DNA from: Candidatus Physcocola equi
GTDB taxonomy: Bacteria; Bacteroidota; Bacteroidia; Bacteroidales; Paludibacteraceae
Direction of reading: 5' to 3'
Assembly: GCA_018064855.1 (NCBI GenBank)
Contig: JAGHUM010000005.1
Coordinates: forward strand, 1 to 38,759
DNA length: 38,759 nt
The notes under the pieces: model-generated
Told to the model about the DNA's origin: nothing
The model's input: only the letters and a program-made list of their open reading frames with translations
The model's database searches: none
Made by a program: the position numbers and the translations under genes
Shown here: one piece after another, positions 26,279-34,263 of the stretch
Layout of the letters: each line of letters starts with the position of its first letter
Numbering within the stretch: position 1 is the first letter of the stretch

Positions 26279-27292
26279 ATGAAAGCATCCACAATAGTTC
26301 TAACCATCATATTCAACATCTTCGCATCGCATATTTTTGCACAAAAATCCAATATACCCGATTTTCTGTGCTACAGAGATATGCATAGTTTGGTACAGTT
26401 AAGAGACTATTTAAATTACCCACATGAAAAACTGGATGCACGATCGTCTTGCTATAAATTGTCGCCCGAGGTGAAAATTGTCAATTTTAGAGAAGCAATA
26501 CGCATCGAATTTGATGAAAAGGGACGTTTTGCTGTTTACGAAAATCTGGAGATAATCTACTCTAAAAAAGTATTTTCGTACACTTTTGACGATAAATCCA
26601 AAGAAACAGAAGCGACGATCATGAGTGTTTATGATGATGGAAACTCAAGTCAATATGCCACAGAGTGGGTAATAAGATACAACCAATCAGGATATATGAC
26701 ATCTCAAAAGGAAAGCAATGGTTTCACCCTTAGTTGGTCATATCTGCCGGATAACAAACTGACATATTATAAAGAAGGCAATAATGACTTCTATATTGAA
26801 TACAAATACAACTATCTTGCAGATGGGTCGGTTGAACTGGAAACGGTTAATAACGCAGTCAGAAGGAGCATGGTCTTTGATAAATACGGATTAATGAAAT
26901 CGTGCGATGTATTCGAAAACGGTGAAAAAACCGAATCGAGAAAATACAACATGGAGTATTCTTATTATAAAAACGGAGCGATTGCTTCCATCAAGCAATA
27001 CAAAGACGGAAAAATCTTACAGTCTTGGAGTTTCCACAAAAACGGAAATTTCAGCGAGATAGCAGAGTACATCGATGACGTGAAAACAAAAATAGAAACA
27101 TTCAACAAAGCTGGTTTAATACTGACTGAAGAAAACAACTATTCTCCTCAAGCAAAAGAAGTCATCACTTACGTCTATGACAAGAATAATTTGAAACAGA
27201 GTGTCATAACCAATGGTAATGCGGAAAACTTTTCTTACGACAAATATGGAAATCCGCTTGACGGAACGACCAAGTACGAGTATTTCAAATAG
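26279..27292 (+). CDS. Secreted protein of unknown function with YD/MORN-like repeats
   Basis: 337 residues with a signal peptide (MKASTIVLTIIFNIFASHIFAQ). The mature part is rich in Tyr, Asn, Lys and Gly and contains loosely repeated beta-hairpin units of the form YxxxGxxxxxxxYxDGKxxxxxxF, for example YSYYKNGAIASIKQYKDGKILQSWSFHKNGNFSEIAEYIDD and FDKYGLMKSCDVFENGEK. These resemble the MORN-like repeats of the YwqK family or YD repeats, common in secreted Bacteroidetes proteins. No catalytic motif is visible and I do not assign a function. Flanked on both sides by ATTACGGA repeat blocks. Confidence 0.75.
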   Translation: MKASTIVLTIIFNIFASHIFAQKSNIPDFLCYRDMHSLVQLRDYLNYPHEKLDARSSCYKLSPEVKIVNFREAIRIEFDEKGRFAVYENLEIIYSKKVFSYTFDDKSKETEATIMSVYDDGNSSQYATEWVIRYNQSGYMTSQKESNGFTLSWSYLPDNKLTYYKEGNNDFYIEYKYNYLADGSVELETVNNAVRRSMVFDKYGLMKSCDVFENGEKTESRKYNMEYSYYKNGAIASIKQYKDGKILQSWSFHKNGNFSEIAEYIDDVKTKIETFNKAGLILTEENNYSPQAKEVITYVYDKNNLKQSVITNGNAENFSYDKYGNPLDGTTKYEYFK

Positions 27293-27305
27293 TGTAAGAT
27301 TTGCG

Positions 27306-27388
27306 GGATTACGGATTGACGGAATTACGGATTGACGGAGTTACGGGATTACGGATTTACGGATGATTTACGGAAATTAACGTTTAAC
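27306..27388. repeat. Degenerate tandem ATTACGGA/ATTGACGGA array ending in core copy 3
   Basis: About eight units of ATTACGG, ATTGACGG and ATTTACGG in a row, ending in TTACGGAAATTAACGTTTAA at 27368-27387. It follows the stop of the secreted repeat protein and precedes the tmRNA terminator. Confidence 0.8.
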
Positions 27389-27412
27389 TTACTGAATATT
27401 AACAAAAAAAAC

Positions 27413-27449
27413 AAAAAAATCGCAATCATCAAAAAAGACAATTGCGATT
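27413..27449 (-). terminator. Terminator of the tmRNA gene
   Basis: On the reverse strand AATCGCAAT / ATTGCGATT (9-bp stem, 14-nt loop) running into TTTTTT, immediately after the tmRNA 3' end. Confidence 0.8.
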
Positions 27450-27455
27450 AATTCG

Positions 27456-27851
27456 GGTGGAGCTGGAGGGATTCGAACCCTCGTCCAAACGAGGAGCCAA
27501 TAGGCTTTCTACATGCTTAGCCACAGTTTAAATTTTCGTGCTTTAGCAAGACCTGGGCCATCCAACTAAAACCTTATCCTCTAAATCTCATCGAAGTTGC
27601 GAGGCCAACATCGACTATCCCCGATTTATCTGCTCCTCCGTATCAAGTTGCCTCAGGGCATGGGCGCTTGGGAGAAGTCTCGTCTCAGCACCTGGTGCCG
27701 AGATAAAGCCGATCTACTATACTTCGATTAGGCAGCGAGAGCGTAGTTGTTTTCGCCAGTTAAATTTTTGGTCTCAAGATTATAGTGCTAGCCACCAGCG
27801 CACTGCATGCTTACATACCGTCTCTACCCGCTGTCAAATCCAGTCAACCCC
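27456..27851 (-). ncRNA. ssrA: Transfer-messenger RNA (tmRNA)
   Basis: Rescues stalled ribosomes by trans-translation. The 5' end GGGGTTGACTGGATTTGACAG and the 3' T-arm GGTTCGAATCCCTCCAGCTC are diagnostic; GGGGUUG pairs with CAGCUCC to form the 7-bp acceptor stem. The tag reading frame lies at 27728-27757 and encodes GENNYALAA then TAA, the type found in Bacteroidetes. The 3' CCA is not fully encoded: the genome reads ACCC where ACCA would be required, so the final A must be added by CCA nucleotidyltransferase. Length is about 396 nt. Its promoter is 63 bp upstream, so a 5' leader must be removed, presumably by RNase P. Confidence 0.96.
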
Positions 27852-27913
27852 ATAATGGCCAACTAAACCATCCATAAAAGGAAGAGTCCATTCCAGCGGA
27901 CTGAAATGGACTG

Positions 27914-27944
27914 CAAATTTAATATAAATTTCCTAACCTGCAAA
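27914..27944 (-). promoter_or_regulatory. Promoter of the tmRNA gene
   Basis: Reverse strand TTTG (27941-27944), 19-bp spacer, TAAATTTG (27914-27921); a perfect match. Confidence 0.7.
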
Positions 27945-27962
27945 TTTGTCAGAAGGAAATAA

Positions 27963-28439
27963 TCACTTGTTCAGCACAATTTCCTCGGTGCTCACTACCC
28001 TTTCACAATAATGACACATGAAAAGACCATGCGCCTTATCGATACATCTGAAACGAGTTTTCATCGGTTCATTGTTGGTGATACACTTCGGATTGAGGCA
28101 TTTCACATCTCCTAAAATCTCGTCGGGGAACGTCAGGAGGATTTTTTCTGCCACCTCATAGTTTCGGATGATCACAATTTTCGCATTCGGAGCCAGCAAG
28201 GCAACCTTGTTCACCTCTTCCGACTTCAGGAAGCGATCGGTGATTTTGATGATAGCCTTCTTGCCCACCTTCTTACTGTCGAGGTTATAACCGAATGTGA
28301 TCTGGTTTTTCGACTCTTCCAAATCAAGAAGAGCGATAACCTTAAACAGTTTGTCGGAAGGAATATGGTCGATAACCGTGCCGTTGCACAACTTGGCGAC
28401 CTTCATCTCTTTTTTATCTTCTGTATTCTCGATAGCCAT
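27963..28439 (-). CDS. pyrI: Aspartate carbamoyltransferase regulatory subunit
   Basis: 158 residues from the ATG at 28439, which has an AGGAGG Shine-Dalgarno 7 nt upstream (28447-28452); the in-frame TTG at 28445 is less likely. The N-terminal allosteric domain (KVAKLCNGTVIDHIPSDKLFKVIALLDL) binds CTP/ATP, and the C-terminal zinc domain has four cysteines C114, C119, C142 and C145 in the C-x4-C...C-x2-C pattern. It forms the c6r6 holoenzyme with PyrB, encoded 17 bp upstream. Confidence 0.96.
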   Translation of the reverse strand: MAIENTEDKKEMKVAKLCNGTVIDHIPSDKLFKVIALLDLEESKNQITFGYNLDSKKVGKKAIIKITDRFLKSEEVNKVALLAPNAKIVIIRNYEVAEKILLTFPDEILGDVKCLNPKCITNNEPMKTRFRCIDKAHGLFMCHYCERVVSTEEIVLNK

Positions 28440-28446
28440 AATCAAA

Positions 28447-28452
28447 CCTCCT
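28447..28452 (-). promoter_or_regulatory. Shine-Dalgarno of pyrI
   Basis: A full AGGAGG 7 nt before ATG. It stands out because nearly all other genes here lack such a site. It fixes the pyrI start. Confidence 0.7.
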
Positions 28453-28456
28453 CTTA

Positions 28457-29377
28457 TTAATCGACATCAACACCAAGCACATCACAGATAACAGCCTGAC
28501 GAGCATAAAGTCCGTTTTGCGCCTGCTGGAAATAATACGCTTTCGGATTTTCATCCACTTCGCAGGCAATCTCACCAACACGAGGGAGCGGATGAAGAAT
28601 CTTCAAATTATCCTTTGTGTTTTCAAGCAGTTTGTTTGTCAAAACATACACGTTTTTCACCTTTTCGTATTCAAACAAATCGGTGAAACGCTCTTTCTGC
28701 ACACGGGTCATATAAAGAATGTCCGCATCGGCAATCACCTCCTCGTTCAATTCGCTGTATTCTTCAAACGGGATGTTCTTTTCCTTGCAGAACATCTTAT
28801 AAGAAGTAGGCAACTCGAGCACCTTAGGAGAAATGAACTTGAAAGAAGGATTGAAATGCGACATCGCATTGATCAAAGAATGAACGGTGCGACCGTATTT
28901 CAAATCGCCGACCATGGCGATCTTGAGGTTTTCCAAAGTGCCCTGCGTCTTCTTAATAGAATAAAGGTCGAGCAAAGTCTGGGTTGGATGTTGATTGGCA
29001 CCATCACCAGCATTTACGATAGGAATTCGTGACACTTCGCTTGCATAGCGGGCGGCACCTTCAATGAAATGACGCATCACGATGACATCGGCGTAATTGC
29101 TGACAATGGTGATGGTGTCTTTAAGGGTTTCGCCTTTGGAAGTGCTCGATGTAGAAGCGTCGCTGAAACCGATGACACGAGCGCCCAGACGGTTGGCTGC
29201 GGTTTCAAAACTCAAACGCGTGCGAGTGGAAGGCTCAAAAAACAGCGTTGCTACCACTTTCCCATCTAAAATTTTGCGATTCGGATTTTTTTCGAATTTC
29301 GCTGCTTTATCCAATATCTCCAGCAGTTTTTCCTTGGAATACTGCGAGATCGAGACCAGACTGGTATTGTTTGCCAT
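28457..29377 (-). CDS. pyrB: Aspartate carbamoyltransferase catalytic subunit
   Basis: First committed step of pyrimidine biosynthesis: carbamoyl phosphate plus aspartate gives carbamoyl aspartate. 306 residues from the ATG at 29377 ([22 protein letters not shown]); the open frame reaches 29479, but the -7 box lies at 29440-29447, so the longer form is excluded. [15 protein letters not shown] (S50-T-R-T-R) binds carbamoyl phosphate, [16 protein letters not shown] and the later [10 protein letters not shown] complete the site. Followed by pyrI. Confidence 0.96.
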   Translation of the reverse strand: MANNTSLVSISQYSKEKLLEILDKAAKFEKNPNRKILDGKVVATLFFEPSTRTRLSFETAANRLGARVIGFSDASTSSTSKGETLKDTITIVSNYADVIVMRHFIEGAARYASEVSRIPIVNAGDGANQHPTQTLLDLYSIKKTQGTLENLKIAMVGDLKYGRTVHSLINAMSHFNPSFKFISPKVLELPTSYKMFCKEKNIPFEEYSELNEEVIADADILYMTRVQKERFTDLFEYEKVKNVYVLTNKLLENTKDNLKILHPLPRVGEIACEVDENPKAYYFQQAQNGLYARQAVICDVLGVDVD

Positions 29378-29439
29378 AATAATCAAAATTCTTTTAATGG
29401 TGTTTGGCTGAACATATTCGTTCAGACCTATCCGAAAGG

Positions 29440-29447
29440 CAAATTTA
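29440..29447 (-). promoter_or_regulatory. -7 box for pyrBI
   Basis: Reverse strand TAAATTTG, perfect, giving a leader of about 55 nt before the ATG at 29377. No attenuator-like hairpin and T-run was seen in the leader. Confidence 0.6.
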
Positions 29448-29553
29448 TCAATAAAAAAAATGGGACTGAAAAAAAACAAGAATTATTTATGAACAGGTTT
29501 AATTTTATTTCGCAATCATAAGCCACTTGCGCACTACTAATCGTATTTTTCAT

Positions 29554-29561
29554 TAAATTTG
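29554..29561 (+). promoter_or_regulatory. -7 box for aspS
   Basis: TAAATTTG, perfect, 38 bp before the aspS ATG. Divergent from the pyrBI promoter about 110 bp away. Confidence 0.6.
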
Positions 29562-29599
29562 CAAAATTGAATTTAACGAATAAAACATCATAAACAAAC

Positions 29600-31360
29600 A
29601 TGTTCAGATCTCATACATGTGGCGAACTGCGATTGTCTGACGCAGGCAAAAGCGTAACGCTTTCAGGATGGGTACAGCGCACCCGCAAAATGGGTGGCAT
29701 GACCTTTGTGGACCTTAGAGACCGCTATGGCATCACCCAGTTGGTCTTCAATGAAGAAGTTGATGCTCCTCTTTGTGCGGAAGCCAACAAACTCGGCAGA
29801 GAGTTTGTCATCCAAATCGTAGGTAAAGTGGCAGAGCGCAGTAACAAAAACAGCAACCTGGCAACCGGTGAAATCGAAATCATCGTTGACAAACTCAATG
29901 TGCTCAATGCGGCTTTGACCCCTCCTTTCACTATCGAAGAAAACAGCGACGGCGGCGACGACCTTCGCATGAAATACCGTTATTTGGACTTGCGTCGTTC
30001 GAACGTTCGCTCAAACATCGAATTGCGCCACAAAATGACCATGGAAGTGCGTCGCTATCTCGACAGCAAAGGCTTCCTCGAAATCGAGACTCCAATGCTG
30101 ATCGGCTCCACTCCGGAAGGCGCGCGCGACTTCGTCGTTCCTTCACGCATGAATCCAGGTCAGTTCTACGCACTGCCACAAAGCCCACAGACTTTGAAGC
30201 AGCTTTTGATGGTGGCTGGCATGGACCGCTACTTCCAGATCGTAAAGTGCTTCCGTGATGAAGACTTGCGTGCAGACCGTCAGCCAGAGTTCACACAGAT
30301 CGACTGTGAGATGTCGTTTGTGGAACAAGAAGACATCATCCAGATGTTTGAAGGCATGGCAAAACACCTGTTCAAAGAAATCAGAGGCGTAGAAATCAAA
30401 GAGCCATTCTTGAGAATCAGTTGGGATGAAGCGATGCGTCGTTTCGGTAGCGACAAACCAGATATGCGTTTCGGCATGGAATTCGTCGAACTGAAAGACG
30501 TATTTGCCGGCAAAGCAGATTTCGCAGTATTCAACGACGCTGCCTACATCGGTGGTATTTGTGCCAAAGGTTGCGCAAACTACACCAGAAAGCAACTCGA
30601 CCAACTCACCGACTTCGTGAAGCGCCCTCAGATCGGCGCCAAAGGTTTGGTTTACGCCCGTGTGGGTGAAGACGGCAGCGTGAAATCGAGCGTTGACAAG
30701 TTCTATGGCGCAGACGTGCTGAACGAACTCAAAGCCAAAATGAGCGCAGAACCTGGCGACCTCATCCTTATCTTGAGCGGACCAGACATCATGAAGACCC
30801 GCAAACAACTTTGTGAACTCCGCCTAGAAATGGGTAACCAACTCGGATTGCGCGACAAGAATAAGTTTGCCCTTCTTTGGGTGGTTGACTTTCCAATGTT
30901 TGAATGGAGCGATGAAGAAAACCGCCTGATGGCCATGCACCACCCATTCACTCACCCTAATGTCGAAGACATCGCGCTGCTCGACACTGAGCCTGCAGGT
31001 GTCAGAGCCGACGCATACGACATGGTCTGCAACGGTGTTGAGGTTGGTGGCGGTTCCATCCGTATCCACGACCCTAAACTTCAGGACAAAATGTTTGAAA
31101 TCCTCGGTTTCACAGAAGAGCGCGCACAAGAGCAGTTTGGCTTCTTGATGAATGCGTTTAAGTATGGCGCACCTCCTCACGGTGGTTTGGCATACGGTCT
31201 CGACAGATGGGTTAGCATCTTCGCCGGACTCGACAGCATCAGAGACGTCATCGCGTTCCCTAAGAACACCAGCGGCCGCGACGTCATGCTCGACGCTCCA
31301 AGCACTATCGACCAGAAGCAACTCGACGAACTTTGCCTTCAGATCGACATCAAAGACTAA
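29600..31360 (+). CDS. aspS: Aspartyl-tRNA synthetase
   Basis: Class II synthetase, 586 residues, the bacterial-type length. An N-terminal OB anticodon-binding domain ([32 protein letters not shown]) precedes the catalytic domain with motif 2 [18 protein letters not shown] (from residue 218) and motif 3 GLAYGLDRW (GLDR at 533-536). The GAD insertion domain typical of bacterial AspRS lies between. Codon usage is biased as in highly expressed genes. Own promoter and terminator. Confidence 0.98.
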   Translation: MFRSHTCGELRLSDAGKSVTLSGWVQRTRKMGGMTFVDLRDRYGITQLVFNEEVDAPLCAEANKLGREFVIQIVGKVAERSNKNSNLATGEIEIIVDKLNVLNAALTPPFTIEENSDGGDDLRMKYRYLDLRRSNVRSNIELRHKMTMEVRRYLDSKGFLEIETPMLIGSTPEGARDFVVPSRMNPGQFYALPQSPQTLKQLLMVAGMDRYFQIVKCFRDEDLRADRQPEFTQIDCEMSFVEQEDIIQMFEGMAKHLFKEIRGVEIKEPFLRISWDEAMRRFGSDKPDMRFGMEFVELKDVFAGKADFAVFNDAAYIGGICAKGCANYTRKQLDQLTDFVKRPQIGAKGLVYARVGEDGSVKSSVDKFYGADVLNELKAKMSAEPGDLILILSGPDIMKTRKQLCELRLEMGNQLGLRDKNKFALLWVVDFPMFEWSDEENRLMAMHHPFTHPNVEDIALLDTEPAGVRADAYDMVCNGVEVGGGSIRIHDPKLQDKMFEILGFTEERAQEQFGFLMNAFKYGAPPHGGLAYGLDRWVSIFAGLDSIRDVIAFPKNTSGRDVMLDAPSTIDQKQLDELCLQIDIKD

Positions 31361-31380
31361 GAGAGTCATATACATTCAAG

Positions 31381-31414
31381 GAAAGGATTGGCGATGCCAA
31401 TCCTTTCTTTTTTT
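31381..31414 (+). terminator. Intrinsic terminator after aspS
   Basis: 11-bp stem GAAAGGATTGG / CCAATCCTTTC, 5-nt loop, followed by TTTTTTT. Confidence 0.88.
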
Positions 31415-31444
31415 ATTGAGGTTCACATTCGAAATAACGGGCAT

Positions 31445-31471
31445 AAAAAAAGCTCCCTCGCTATGGGGAGC
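31445..31471 (-). terminator. Terminator of the candidate small RNA
   Basis: Reverse strand GCTCCC / GGGAGC stem with an 8-nt loop followed by TTTTTTT. The same strand as moeB, but more than 200 bp after its stop and preceded by a separate promoter. Confidence 0.8.
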
Positions 31472-31610
31472 AAGTGACTAAAAAGACATTTCACATGCGT
31501 TTTTAACCACCAATCTTGAGTTTTATTTGCCTTTTCAAGCCATGTGTAATAATTAGACCACCTTAAAAAACTCAAAAAGGTTGGTGGGATACTTAAACCC
31601 TCTCGATACA
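31445..31610 (-). ncRNA. Candidate structured small RNA (6S-like size, identity unproven)
   Basis: No credible protein lies in this 317-bp gap, but on the reverse strand there is a promoter -7 box (31616-31623), then about 165 nt ending in an intrinsic terminator. The RNA can form a long interrupted stem: CCACCAA (31581-31587) with TTGGTGG (31507-31513), and TTGAGTTTT (31567-31575) with AAAACTCAA (31516-31524), 16 pairs in total with a large apical loop. An alternative pairing of the same CCACC with the nearer GGTGG in the apical loop is also possible. Size, long bulged hairpin and standalone terminator are reminiscent of 6S RNA, but I cannot confirm the family. Confidence 0.6.
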
Positions 31611-31615
31611 CGATG

Positions 31616-31623
31616 CAAATTTA
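31616..31623 (-). promoter_or_regulatory. -7 box for the candidate small RNA
   Basis: Reverse strand TAAATTTG, perfect TAnnTTTG; no clear TTTG at -33. Confidence 0.5.
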
Positions 31624-31677
31624 CTAAATGATAGATGAATTATCATCACATTTAGATATGTTTAAAAGCACAAAAAG

Positions 31678-32427
31678 TCATTTCTTCTGCCCGCAAGACG
31701 CGCAAAGAGTGTTTTTTACCACTTTCATTTTTCTGAAAACCATCTGATTGGCATCGAAATAGAGCACCTGATTCAGCAAAAGTCCATCGTGCTGTCCGCT
31801 CAAATACTTCAATGTCTCCACCGCCTGCAAAGAGCCGACAACACCCACAGCAGGCCCCAGCACGCCAATGGTTGAACACGTTGGCACAGTAGCGGCATCC
31901 GGTTCCTCCGGAAATATGCAACGCAAGCAGGCTGCCCCCGGCTTGTATGTAAACAACTGACCGGAATACCCCACTATCCCAGCGTGAGAAAATGGTTTTC
32001 CCAACGCCACACAAGTGTCGGACACAAGATATTTGGAAGAAAAATTATCGGTTGCGGAAACGATGAAATCGTACTTTGAAACGAGAAGACCTGCATTCTC
32101 CTCAGTGAAAAGAGAATGATAGGTTTCCACCGAAACCATAGGATTCAATTCAAGGATGCGTTTTTTGGCACTTTCCACCTTCGGCAGTCCGACAGTTTCC
32201 GAATCGTGAATAATCTGTCGCTGCAGATTGGTTTCGTCCACCACATCGCCATCAATCAGACCAATGGTGCCGACGCCAGCCGCAGCCAAATAGAGCGCCA
32301 CCGGAGAGCCCAATCCGCCCACGCCGACAATCAAGACCTTCGACTTGCAGATTTTTTCCTGCCCTTCTTTACCCATACCGCTGAGGATGATATGACGCTG
32401 ATAACGCGAAAGATCCAATTCACACAT
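31678..32427 (-). CDS. ThiF/MoeB/HesA-family adenylyltransferase
   Basis: 249-residue E1-like enzyme that adenylates the C-terminal glycine of a ubiquitin-like sulfur carrier (ThiS or MoaD). The N-terminus LSRYQRHIILSGMGKEGQEKI is typical. The nucleotide loop is GVGGLGS at 35-41, with DGDVVDETNLQRQ for ATP and the R finger. Zinc-binding cysteine pairs are CLRC and CASC; the loop PTCSTIGVLGPAVG holds the possible catalytic Cys. With no thi or moa gene nearby, thiamine and molybdopterin roles cannot be told apart. It overlaps the upstream phosphatase gene by 8 nt. Confidence 0.9.
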   Translation of the reverse strand: MCELDLSRYQRHIILSGMGKEGQEKICKSKVLIVGVGGLGSPVALYLAAAGVGTIGLIDGDVVDETNLQRQIIHDSETVGLPKVESAKKRILELNPMVSVETYHSLFTEENAGLLVSKYDFIVSATDNFSSKYLVSDTCVALGKPFSHAGIVGYSGQLFTYKPGAACLRCIFPEEPDAATVPTCSTIGVLGPAVGVVGSLQAVETLKYLSGQHDGLLLNQVLYFDANQMVFRKMKVVKNTLCASCGQKK

Positions 32428-33082
32428 GACTCTCTAATATTTCATTCAACAATTCACCAGGAGTGGAAACCAAGCGATGAGGACCTTCTTTTTGAAGGCA
32501 GTCGCTGTCCCGATACCCCCATAACACGCCGATGGCATGCACACCAGCCGCATTGCCGGTGCGAATATCGACATCCGAATCGCCCACATAGCAACACTCA
32601 GCCGGACCAACCCCCATCTCTTTCATCATAGAAAGCAAACCCTCCGGATTGGGTTTCTTTGGCACAACGGAAGACTCGCCCCATGCAAACCGCTCGTCAA
32701 TAAGCGAAGGGAAAAGGGATGCGATGATTTCCTTTACAGCCACATCGTATTTATTGGAAAGCACACCCACCACAACGCCTTTATCTTTCAAAGACCGCAA
32801 CAGGGGAAGAACACCATCGAAAGGTGCTGTCTTATTCAGTTTTCTTGAAGCATACACACATTTGAACAACTCCAGGCAGCGATCCACATCGTCAGAAGTG
32901 GCAGAGGCTGGCAAAGAACGTTCGATCAACTTACGAACGCCATTCCCCACAAACGAGCGCACCTCTTCATAGGTGTGAGTCTGATACCCTAAAGAGGAAA
33001 GCGCCTGGTTGACACTATCCATCAAATCGGGGAGGGAATCAATAAGCGTTCCGTCCAAATCAAAAATTACTGCTTTATACAT
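32420..33082 (-). CDS. HAD phosphatase, phosphoglycolate phosphatase-like
   Basis: 220 residues from the ATG at 33082 (an in-frame TTG at 33088 is rejected). Motif I is FDLDGTLIDSLPDL with D8 and D10, motif II is GVLSNKY, the lysine of motif III is in KKPNPEGLL and motif IV is CYVGDSDVDIRTGNAAG. The motif I and helical cap fit Gph-type phosphoglycolate phosphatases, which salvage 2-phosphoglycolate from DNA repair; a different small phosphate ester is possible. Its stop overlaps the adenylyltransferase start by 8 nt. Confidence 0.88.
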   Translation of the reverse strand: MYKAVIFDLDGTLIDSLPDLMDSVNQALSSLGYQTHTYEEVRSFVGNGVRKLIERSLPASATSDDVDRCLELFKCVYASRKLNKTAPFDGVLPLLRSLKDKGVVVGVLSNKYDVAVKEIIASLFPSLIDERFAWGESSVVPKKPNPEGLLSMMKEMGVGPAECCYVGDSDVDIRTGNAAGVHAIGVLWGYRDSDCLQKEGPHRLVSTPGELLNEILESHV

Positions 33083-33111
33083 AAACAAGTGTATTCTAAA
33101 TCCTCATAGAC

Positions 33112-33147
33112 AAAAAAAGATGTGTCATAAATACATTATGACACATC
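33112..33147 (-). terminator. Intrinsic terminator after pheS
   Basis: Reverse strand 12-bp perfect stem GATGTGTCATAA / TTATGACACATC, 5-nt loop, T-run of seven. Confidence 0.88.
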
Positions 33148-33174
33148 CTCTTAACTGTCAATATGATAAAGAAA

Positions 33175-34197
33175 TCAATACGCAGATTTAAATTCGTCTA
33201 AGAAACGTGTGTCGTTTTCAGAGAACACACGCAAGTCTTTCACACGATACTTCAAGTTGGTGATACGTTCAACACCCATACCAAACGCGAAGCCAGAATA
33301 AACCTTGCTGTCGATACCGCAACTTTCGAGAACGTTAGGATCGACCATACCGCAACCAAGAATTTCCACCCAGCCACTACCCTTGCAGAAACCGCAGCCT
33401 TTACCACCGCAAAGGTCGCAAGAAATATCCATTTCGGCGCTTGGCTCAGTGAATGGGAAGTAAGAAGGACGAAGTCTGATCTGAGTTTCCTCGCCAAACA
33501 TTTCCTTGGCGAAGAACATCAAAGCCTGCTTCAAATCGGCGAAAGATACGTTTTTGTCGATATAAAGGCCTTCCACCTGGTGGAAGAAACAGTGCGCACG
33601 AGCAGAGATGGCCTCGTTACGGTAAACACGACCAGGGCAAAGCACACGAATAGGTGGTTTTTGATGTTCCATCACACGGGTTTGCACGCAAGAGGTGTGT
33701 GTGCGAAGCAGCACATCCGGATCGCGAGTGATGAAGAAAGTATCCTGCATATCGCGTGCAGGGTGTTCTGGTGGGAAGTTCAAAGAAGAGAACACGTGCC
33801 AATCATCCTCCACTTCGGGACCGTCTGCAACGACAAAACCCTGACGAGAGAAAATGTCAACAATTTTATTTCTCACGAGAGAAATAGGATGGCGGGTACC
33901 CATTGGGATAGGGTCTGGAGTACGAGTCAAGTCCAAATCTGCCGCAACAGGACCTTTATCCGCAAAGGAAGCCTTAATTTCGTTGATTTTGTCGGTTGCT
34001 TTAGTCTTCAAGGTGTTAAGCAACTGGCCCACTTCCTTTTTCTGTTCAGGAGCGACTGTACGGAATTCATCAAAAAGAGCAGAAATCTCACCCTTCTTGC
34101 TGAGATATTTAATACGCAGCGCCTCAATCTGTTCGGCATTATCAGCCTTGAACTTTTCGACTTCGGCGAGCAAATTATTTATACGTTCTTTTAACAT
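33175..34197 (-). CDS. pheS: Phenylalanyl-tRNA synthetase alpha subunit
   Basis: 340 residues from the ATG at 34197 (MLKERINNLLAEVEKF); the longer frame to 34236 overlaps the -7 box. An N-terminal coiled coil (tRNA binding) is followed by the class II catalytic core: DDWHVFSSLNFPPEHPARDMQDTFFI, HQVEGLYIDKNVSFADLK, RPSYFPFTEPSAEMDI and GSGWVEILGCGMVDPNVLESCGIDS...GFAFGMGVERI. A four-cysteine cluster C260, C263, C268, C271 (CDLCGGKGCGFC) is inserted between motifs, a zinc-knuckle-like feature of some bacterial PheS. pheT is not in the window. Confidence 0.97.
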   Translation of the reverse strand: MLKERINNLLAEVEKFKADNAEQIEALRIKYLSKKGEISALFDEFRTVAPEQKKEVGQLLNTLKTKATDKINEIKASFADKGPVAADLDLTRTPDPIPMGTRHPISLVRNKIVDIFSRQGFVVADGPEVEDDWHVFSSLNFPPEHPARDMQDTFFITRDPDVLLRTHTSCVQTRVMEHQKPPIRVLCPGRVYRNEAISARAHCFFHQVEGLYIDKNVSFADLKQALMFFAKEMFGEETQIRLRPSYFPFTEPSAEMDISCDLCGGKGCGFCKGSGWVEILGCGMVDPNVLESCGIDSKVYSGFAFGMGVERITNLKYRVKDLRVFSENDTRFLDEFKSAY

Positions 34198-34225
34198 CGG
34201 AATATATATAATACGAATCTTCTCG

Positions 34226-34233
34226 CAAAGATA
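34226..34233 (-). promoter_or_regulatory. -7 box for pheS
   Basis: Reverse strand TATCTTTG, perfect TAnnTTTG, 28 bp before the pheS ATG; excludes the longer start. Confidence 0.55.
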
Positions 34234-34263
34234 CAAAAAAAGAAAATAAACTTAGTTAAAATC

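Noticed and set aside
26161-27388. ATTACGGA arrays considered as a CRISPR or origin iterons
   Set aside because: Units of 7-9 bp are contiguous without spacers and no replication initiator gene is near; simple tandem repeats fit better.
30143-30808. 221-codon open frame antisense to aspS
   Set aside because: Shadow of a strongly conserved synthetase with biased codon use; no start context or domain.
31423-31611. 62-codon frame over the small-RNA candidate
   Set aside because: It would end past the terminator of the RNA, and its sequence follows the hairpin arms; RNA structure explains the region better.
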